Assembly (NCBI RefSeq): GCF_965638725.1
Contig: NC_134960.1
Coordinates: forward strand, 5,830,501-5,894,500
DNA length: 64,000 nt
Direction of reading: 5' to 3'
DNA from: Aptenodytes patagonicus
Lineage: Eukaryota > Chordata > Aves > Sphenisciformes > Spheniscidae
Shown: positions 59,701-64,000 of the stretch, one piece after another
Position numbering within the stretch: the first letter of the stretch is position 1
Layout of the letters: each line of letters starts with the position of its first letter
Notes under the pieces: model-generated
The model's input: only the letters and a program-made list of their open reading frames with translations
Told to the model about the DNA's origin: nothing
The model's database searches: none
Translations under genes and position numbers: made by a program

Positions 59701-61345
59701 GAGGCAGCGGCATCTCCTTCCTCCACAGCATCCGCTTCCAGCCTTTGGTTGCCCAAACCCTGTGCAAACATCCAGCGAAGATAGCATATAGGTCGCTCTA
59801 CAGGAGCGAGCCCAGGTACAGGAGACAGGACAACCAGGGACACATGGAGGCCAGTGAAAGCTAAATGTGTAGACACTCAGGCATCTCTGTGTTGTACTGG
59901 GTTGTGAGCTGCAGACGCCCCCAGATTAGTCACATCTTGCTATAGCCCTGCAGGTCTCACCCAGCCTGTTTTAAGGAATATTTCATCTATTCTACTAACT
60001 CCCCAAAATCCGTTTCTATCAGCCAAGCCATATCAGATGTAGTCCCACAACTGTGAAGCTATGGAAAGCAGGCCTGTTGGATAAATCCTTGGATTATTTA
60101 AAGTATTCCAGCAGTGAATTTAAAACATACGCGTGAATCCTCAGTTGTTTGCATCCTGACCCCTCCCCCTGCGCCTGAATATCTTCTTTCCTCCAGACCT
60201 AGCCATGCTCCTGAGCAGCAGGTATAATATTACACATCACACGTTGCTTAATGAAAATCTCACAGCCTAATCTGTCCACTACCTATTTTTATTGCCTTTC
60301 TGCTCTTTTTTTTTTAATTGATATGCTTCTTTAATACTTATTTTTAGCTGATCAGAAACTGAGCTGCGGGTAATTTAAAACATGCTGCCTGCTCTGCATT
60401 GATAACTTCCGTAGTCTTCTAAACCGTCCAGAAGTCAATGCTACTCTGTGCTTTGAAATACAAGCCTTTCTATAGAGACATATTAGCACTTAAAAGTCTT
60501 CCAGTAAAACTGTGTCCTGAATTCCACTGAGGATGTGCAAAATCCAGGGAAGTCAATGGCTTGCAGGACCATAAACCTGCTTCCAGTTCAAATCCTCACA
60601 CTGTTGGTGAAGAAACACTGAATATTCACTGATGGAGCAAGGATTAGGATCTGGACTGTGCTGCCCAGTGACTGCAAAGTTGGTGTGAATATAACCCTAG
60701 GTAAATGATGAACCCATCAGAAGGAGCATCTCTGTTTTCACTGAGAGAATGTTTTGTACATGCAGACAGACCTGGATGACTTCAGCAGCTACTGAAATTC
60801 AGCTAATTTAATGCCAGTTCAGACTTGAAGTTTTTTGCTTCAGTCTTCATCTAAACCTCTCTGGGATGCACTGCTATTTTTGAAGTGCTCTGACTGCTAT
60901 ATCACTAATTCATCACCACCACAGCTTTCCCCCCTCACCCCGTTCTCTTATTTAAAGGTAGTAACAACTTTGGGATCTGCTTTTTCAGGGAACAATTATA
61001 GAGCAGTGAAACAGCATTTAAAGCAATGCACCAATTTACCAAGCTTTAATTGTATGCAGCTTTTAAATTAGCCCTCTTAATTCAAAATTTAACACATTTG
61101 CACTTTTGCATAAAGTGCTGCCCCAATTCATCAAAATTAAGCTGTTTATTATACTGTGAATTGCTTACTTCAGGGTAGTAATCAGTGGTAGGTATGAGAT
61201 GCTGGATTAGAGCATCCAGAGATGCTGAGGTAAGGTTTCCATCCTGGAAGATCAGTCCTCCTTGTTCATCTTCTTTCGAAGTATGTAGATGAGGGCTGAA
61301 GCCACATGGGGTAAACATACTGGTAGAACTCAGCGTTTGCGGCAT
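32766..61345 (-). CDS. RASGEF1C: Ras-GEF domain-containing family member 1C (whole coding region, 13 coding exons)
   Basis: A cytosolic guanine-nucleotide exchange factor of the RasGEF1 family; relatives 1A and 1B act on Rap2. Joining 61345-61169, 59531-59409, 56800-56663, 51248-51036, 48916-48842, 45182-45087, 43147-43045, 42942-42863, 42224-42129, 36921-36826, 35454-35331, 33268-33196 and 32790-32766 gives 472 residues with consistent phases. Seen: N-terminal REM (RasGEF N) domain at about 40-170 (LDALIQHLIPTTDYYPE, FTFLLSSRLF); catalytic CDC25-type domain at about 205-455 with SDPYTLAQQLTHVEL, IGPEEFVQAF, NLEAYVKWFNRLCYLVATEI, GNFNSLMAIISGMNMSPVSR and NEGCANRLPNGHVNFE. The end LYLASYESESPENQTEKDRW plus STILGKT fits 1C rather than 1B. 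Human 1C is about 466 residues. Promoter and 5' UTR exons lie right of 61351, probably outside the window. Confidence 0.93.
33196..33268 (-). CDS. RASGEF1C: RASGEF1C exon, residues 441-465
   Basis: Encodes GLYLASYESESPENQTEKDR then WKSLR. Acceptor TTTTCCAG. The donor AG/GTAACC overlaps an in-frame TAA: reading through the splice site gives R then stop, so a retained last intron would shorten the protein by seven residues. Confidence 0.92.
33269..35330 (-). other. RASGEF1C: RASGEF1C intron (2.1 kb)
   Basis: Contains no recognised exon, RNA gene or intact repeat. Short open frames here are incidental. Confidence 0.6.
35331..35454 (-). CDS. RASGEF1C: RASGEF1C exon, residues 400-440
   Basis: Encodes KFLELAKQVGEFITWKQVEC then PFEQDPNIIHYLHTAPIFTE D, the last helices of the RasGEF domain. 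Acceptor TTTACAG, donor G/GTAAGA. Confidence 0.93.
35455..36825 (-). other. RASGEF1C: RASGEF1C intron (1.4 kb)
   Basis: No exon or clear repeat beyond a short GT run near 36505. Confidence 0.6.
36826..36921 (-). CDS. RASGEF1C: RASGEF1C exon, residues 368-399
   Basis: Encodes IVIPFFSLLIKDIYFLNEGC then ANRLPNGHVNFE, the most conserved catalytic-core segment of the RasGEF1 family. Acceptor CTTCACAG, donor GAA/GTAAGA. Symmetric, 96 nt. Confidence 0.94.
36922..42128 (-). other. RASGEF1C: RASGEF1C intron (5.2 kb)
   Basis: The second longest intron in the gene. No coding segment with matching splice sites and no well-preserved transposon was seen; open frames at 39626-39910 and 40228-40548 have no domain. 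Confidence 0.6.
42129..42224 (-). CDS. RASGEF1C: RASGEF1C exon, residues 336-367
   Basis: Encodes HQMDPTGNFYNYRTALRGAA then HRSLTAHSNREK, matching the family's HQMDP..NYRTALRGA segment. Acceptor GTACCTAG, donor AAG/GTAGGT. Confidence 0.93.
42841..42860. repeat. 20-base homopolymer immediately inside a RASGEF1C intron
   Basis: Twenty T on the plus strand; on the transcript it is a run of A beginning right after the intron's GT, so the donor reads GAG/GTAAAAAA. Confidence 0.9.
42863..42942 (-). CDS. RASGEF1C: RASGEF1C exon, residues 309-335
   Basis: Encodes GMNMSPVSRLKKTWSKVKTA then KFFILE, completing S309 at its start. It forms part of the helical hairpin region of the exchange domain. Acceptor CACTCATAG has a poor polypyrimidine tract. 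Confidence 0.93.
43045..43147 (-). CDS. RASGEF1C: RASGEF1C exon, residues 275-308
   Basis: Encodes PAKKKQRAQVIEFFIDVARE then CFNIGNFNSLMAII, the core F/Y-ID-A--C-N--N--S-MAI motif of CDC25-type exchange domains. The following intron is only 102 nt (42943-43044). Confidence 0.94.
43482..43486. repeat. 5-bp target-site duplication, left copy (TCAGC)
   Basis: TCAGC directly precedes the TG start of the LTR element and is repeated exactly at 44312-44316 after its CA end. A 5-bp duplication fits ERVL-type integration. Confidence 0.8.
43643..43668 (-). other. 26-nt antisense 5' end of tRNA-Lys inside the LTR
   Basis: Read on the minus strand, this segment starts GCCCGGCTAGCTCAGTCGGT and continues AGAGCA, which equals positions 1-26 of vertebrate tRNA-Lys(CUU) as I recall it, including the A box. 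There is no anticodon arm or 3' half, so it is not a working tRNA gene. Confidence 0.8.
43763..43770 (+). promoter_or_regulatory. TATA box of the LTR (TATATAAA)
   Basis: Consensus TATA box within the LTR, following CATGCTCAG, in the position expected for the U3/R promoter. Confidence 0.75.
44091..44108 (+). other. Primer-binding site for tRNA-Lys
   Basis: TGGCGCCCAATGTGGGGC lies eight bases after the LTR end. It complements the 3' end of tRNA-Lys(CUU), with one position (T for C) that would still pair by wobble. Complementarity continues for five more bases (TCGAA). Confidence 0.8.
44312..44316. repeat. 5-bp target-site duplication, right copy (TCAGC)
   Basis: Exact copy of 43482-43486, immediately after the terminal CA of the shortened 3' LTR. 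Confidence 0.8.
45087..45182 (-). CDS. RASGEF1C: RASGEF1C exon, residues 243-274
   Basis: Encodes TCFSEQKKTSNLEAYVKWFN then RLCYLVATEICM, a RasGEF domain segment nearly identical to the human one I recall apart from its first residues. Acceptor TCTCCCCAG, donor ATG/GTAGGT. Confidence 0.94.
45183..48841 (-). other. RASGEF1C: RASGEF1C intron (3.7 kb) with simple and decayed repeats
   Basis: Contains a (CCAT)n simple repeat at about 48015-48055 and a segment at about 46785-46840 (CTCAAAGTGCTTGATAAAC) resembling a very old SINE/LINE2-type repeat tail. No additional exon found. Confidence 0.5.
48842..48916 (-). CDS. RASGEF1C: RASGEF1C exon, residues 218-242
   Basis: Encodes ERLSHIGPEEFVQAFVHKDP then LDGTK, the start of the catalytic domain. 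A 75-nt symmetric exon. The acceptor CCCCTCTAATAG is separated from its C-rich tract; donor AAG/GTATGA. Confidence 0.92.
49165..49300 (+). repeat. Decayed MIR-like SINE
   Basis: CACAGACCTGCTGTGGTCC followed by TTTCCCAGCTGTTAAAATGG matches the core and tail landmarks of MIR-type SINEs, at an old level of divergence. Borders are approximate. Confidence 0.5.
50718..50850. repeat. Possible ancient amniote repeat fragment
   Basis: CTCAGAGCACCTTACAGA, CATTTCCCAAATAAGCAAGC and AAAGTGACCCGCCCCAAGAT resemble the 'gcatttta-caga-gag..aagtgacttgcccaag' string common in MIR/L2-type repeats. Strongly diverged. Confidence 0.35.
51036..51248 (-). CDS. RASGEF1C: RASGEF1C exon, residues 147-217
   Basis: Encodes AYWKKMNQLLQTLNQKLATL, a linker with HGQEGIVKISATVSDKL, and VCSDPYTLAQQLTHVEL. 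It bridges the REM and catalytic domains. The linker resembles RASGEF1B and accounts for the protein being a few residues longer than human RASGEF1C. Acceptor CTCTCCAG, donor CTG/GTAAGT. Confidence 0.93.
54310..54415 (+). mobile_element. Degenerate CR1 LINE 3' end
   Basis: GGACTAGATGACCTC, CTTTCAATCTTTAATTTC and TATGATCC reproduce the landmarks of the 3' terminus of bird CR1 elements (GACTAGATGATC...TTCTATGATTC). Heavily diverged; the 5' border is uncertain. Confidence 0.6.
56340..56415 (+). repeat. Decayed MIR-like SINE tail
   Basis: CTCAGATCTTCCGCCTGTGA followed by AATGGGAATGTTATTCTC resembles the MIR tail 'CCTCAGTTTCCCCATCTGTGAAATGGGGATAATAAT' pattern, split here for length. Old and partial. 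Confidence 0.45.
56663..56800 (-). CDS. RASGEF1C: RASGEF1C exon, residues 101-146
   Basis: Encodes ARIRKFGPKILQLLTEWTET, then FPYDFQEERMIGHLKDMIHR and IAPCDE, the second half of the REM domain. Acceptor CCATTTCAG, donor GAG/GTGAGG. Symmetric, 138 nt. Confidence 0.93.
56801..59408 (-). other. RASGEF1C: RASGEF1C intron (2.6 kb)
   Basis: No exon or preserved repeat recognised. The 160-codon plus-strand frame at 58180-58662 has no domain and no regulatory context. Confidence 0.6.
59409..59531 (-). CDS. RASGEF1C: RASGEF1C exon, residues 60-100
   Basis: Encodes KAYIFTFLLSSRLFIEPHEL then LSRVCHKCIEQQRLDDPVLD K, the REM domain core. Acceptor CTCCTGCAG, donor AAG/GTTAGT. Symmetric, 123 nt. Confidence 0.94.
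59532..61168 (-). other. RASGEF1C: RASGEF1C intron 1 of the coding region (1.6 kb)
   Basis: No exon or clear repeat seen. Confidence 0.6.
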
Positions 61346-61351
61346 GCCTTC
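61169..61351 (-). CDS. RASGEF1C: RASGEF1C first coding exon (residues 1-59)
   Basis: Starts MPQTLSSTSMFTPCGFSPHL at 61345 and runs to TSASLDALIQHLIPTTDYYP E. MPQT is shared by RASGEF1B and RASGEF1C. Six untranslated bases (61351-61346) follow the acceptor TGTTGTAG, so at least one untranslated exon lies further right. Donor GAA/GTAAGC. Confidence 0.92.
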
Positions 61352-64000
61352 CTACAACAGACAGAAACATCAGGGACAAGATCCATCAGATTCACAGCCA
61401 CATCTGTCTTCGGGTTGATTTGAAAAACACAAGCCATTAATGAGAGCTTCCTGTTCACAAAATCAACATGATTGCTTCATTATAACCTCTTTTGTTGTTG
61501 TCATTGGCAGATCATGCCTGCGATGGGAAATACACAGGAAAATGGGACATTTTGATTTATGCTTTTGGGCCAGAAAGGGACATCAGCTGCTTCGGGCTCC
61601 GACTCTAATCAAGAGTGTCTGTGATGATCCCCTTTTTGCTACCAGCCCTGGTCAGTCCCATGTAGGAGAGGTGAGATACTTGGGACTTGAATTCAGCAGG
61701 TTCCTGAGCAGAACAGAGCTGTTTCTTTGAACCTCTGTCCGCCTGAGAATGAGGCAGGGAGAATTTAAGGTGAGAGAGGGAGAGAAAAGGGGTGCCACCC
61801 AAGGCTTGCTCAGGATGGACCTCGAGAAATTCTCTGTGGCTCCCATGGGACAGGAGAGGCATCAGAGTGAGTGAGGGGTAGCAGCAGGAGCAGAAGTCAA
61901 CTGGAGGAAGATGGAAAAATGAAGGGAGTTGGAAGGAACAGAGAACGTGGGAGCTGAAGAAGAGATTAAAGAGCAACGAAAAAAGAAATGAGGGAGAGGG
62001 AGAAGGCAGATACCTGCACTATTTTTGGAGCCTGAAGTTAGTCAGTCCTAGATCTATACTTAGGCACTAAATAAATGTTTCAAAAAGATCCTGAGCACTC
62101 ATCGACTTCACTAGAGATGCAGAGTCCTCAGCACCTTTGAAAAGGAGGCCAGGCAAACTTGGAGCATGTAGCCCAGTTTCAAGCTCCCTGTATTATCAGT
62201 TCTCCGGGCTCTCCAAGTTGCGTTCTAGGCTTCATCTCAATTTTGTGGCTTCCAATCAGCTTTTAATGTTTCTTCTGTTGAGCAAAGTTGGTTTGTTCCC
62301 AAATTGGTGCAGGCAGATGACAGGTTTTGCCCTGAGAGCTTTAAAGCATCTCCAGCTGCCTCTGAAATCCCCCCTAGAAGCTGCTCCGCTCTCAACAAGC
62401 GGCAGCGTTATAGGATGTGGACTGGGAAAAGGACAGTGCATGCTCACTCCCAGGTCAGCAAATATATCATCCAGAGCAAGCGACCCCTCTGTGACCTGAC
62501 AATTTGCTTCTAAATTTGATTTTACTTGGTGCAAGGGAGGATGGGAAAGAGATGAAGGAAGGGAAGAGTCCTAGACGCAACCTCTACTCCTGTGAGCAGC
62601 TACAAAACATCTCCCAGGACTCCGGCTCTCCCTCCTGAGCATAACCTCTGTCTGCTGGAAGAGCAAGATCTGCACCTCACGGCCTGCTGAGCCGGCACCG
62701 ACCTCCCACGTAGGAAGGCACAGGGCCACAGGCTGACACCGCCTGCCTGCCGCTACGCCTCAGCCTGTGGACTCGTCCTGCCTGCTGGTGCTCAGTCCTT
62801 ATTTTTCAATATATTTCTCTGCTCTATTCTTTATCCTGTTCCATCTAGTATTCTGCCTCTTCACCATCCCATACAACTTCAAAAGCTGCCCCATGGATTT
62901 GGCTTAAAAACTTGAATTTGCGTTTCTCCCTCACGTATATCGGTAAATGTGGTGTCAGCTTTAGTTACATGCACAGTACGTTGTATTTACTCCTGCAAAT
63001 ACCCTTGCGTGCAAAAGCACTTCTCTGCCTGGCACAACCCATCGACTCCCCCAAGCTCAGGCTGCTGCAGCTCGCCAACTCAGAGCAACCTTGGGCCGCC
63101 AAGGATGAGAAGGGCAGTGGGCCTGTAAAGCCAGGCAGGGTGTGAAGCCCTGGGAGAGGCTGGGAGCTGGGTCCAGCACCGTGGGAGATCAGGCTTTACG
63201 AGCAAAACTTGGGTGACTTCATCCTTCAAAGGAGGCACCATTCCCCGGGAGCCAGCGGTTCGGTTACTGTGTCTCTTCTCCTTCTGGGAGGCTCACAGGG
63301 GCTGGGAGCGCGGGCTGCCTCCGGGATTTGCAATCAAACAAAAAGGAACCAAAATGTCAAAACCAACAAATTCCTGCCCTGACTGAAAAATAAAATAGAT
63401 GTCAGGGATTTTAGTTTAGTTTAAAGACCAGAATATCTGAATGTCATCCCAGCCAGAATAGAAGTTGAAGTATCTAGTCTTAATGAAAGTGCAGATGTGC
63501 CTGTTAATAAGGCTCCTAGAGCAAGTAATTGCTGCTTTTTGTACGCAGCTCAGACTCTGTGTAGTAAATGGGAAAGACTGCCAAATCCTATTTGTTACTT
63601 CTAACACGCTCTACGTTACGTCTTGTTTCTATGGTAATAATCCCAAGAAGAATTGCACGTCTATATAGATCAAGAAATAAATCTCATGGACATATAGCTG
63701 TCTAGATGAGGAAAAGAAAAAGTTGAAACAGTTGTGAAGTTACAGGACACATCCTGGCTTCAGCGTAAAACAGAACTCAAAGTAATAATTTATTCAGTGC
63801 AATCCCTCACTGCCAATGCCATTTTTATTATCAAATAGAAACGTATCTAAACAGGATATTGCCTGAACTTTTGCATCTCATTACATGAGAAATCTTGCTG
63901 AAATACATAGTAATGCTTCTAAGCAAAAGTTACCTTTTTTTTTTAAACTGAATAAAAACAGCTGTAGAACTGTCACTGAGACATCTGTCTTGGGTATTGT
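61352..64000 (-). other. RASGEF1C: Upstream of the RASGEF1C coding start, 5' UTR intron
   Basis: The splice acceptor before the first coding exon shows that this is intronic. No CpG island or convincing first exon is visible, so the promoter is probably beyond the right edge. Open frames here have no recognised domains. Confidence 0.5.

Noticed and set aside
1-64000. CRISPR array, bacterial operons, ribosomal RNA or integrated prophage
   Set aside because: The window is intron-rich vertebrate DNA. No regularly spaced direct repeats, Shine-Dalgarno-linked gene runs or rRNA segments were seen.

Overview
The window looks like vertebrate, specifically avian, nuclear DNA. Genes are split by GT-AG introns, two CpG-island promoters are present, and the repeats include a bird-type ERVL-like LTR element, a decayed CR1 tail and decayed MIR-like pieces. 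The ERV resembles the TguLTR5 group of birds, which hints at a non-galliform bird; this is a weak inference. Three protein genes are present, all on the minus strand and in the order RASGEF1C - CLK4 - COL23A1 from right to left. As I recall, these three genes also lie on human 5q35.

Left part (1-7085): the first coding exon of COL23A1 (a type II transmembrane collagen) lies at 3007-3222 in a CpG island. Its intron 1 runs off the left edge. The 3.2 kb between this promoter and CLK4 shows no gene.

Middle part (7085-19830): the complete CLK4 gene, a LAMMER-family dual-specificity kinase that phosphorylates SR splicing factors. Twelve coding exons reconstruct to 478 residues, with every exon phase matching. 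A CpG-island promoter with a CRE, a YY1-type site and four GC boxes sits at 19480-19745. The 91-nt exon 4 reproduces the known CLK self-regulatory exon. A further 60-nt candidate exon would extend the N terminus in frame.

19830-32765: no protein gene seen. This span holds a possible divergent plus-strand transcript start and the 3' untranslated region of RASGEF1C, whose end I cannot fix.

Right part (32766-64000): RASGEF1C, a guanine-nucleotide exchange factor for Ras-family GTPases. Thirteen coding exons give 472 residues. Upstream untranslated exons and the promoter are probably beyond the right edge. Intron 7 carries a compact endogenous retroviral element (43487-44311) with a matching 5-bp target duplication. 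Its U3 region contains 26 nt antisense to the 5' end of the same tRNA-Lys whose 3' end matches the primer-binding site. I judge this the most unusual structure in the window.

The three genes do not form a pathway. They are ordinary neighbours in a conserved block. Exon borders were set by eye from splice consensus and protein similarity recalled from memory; no alignment or transcript data were available.
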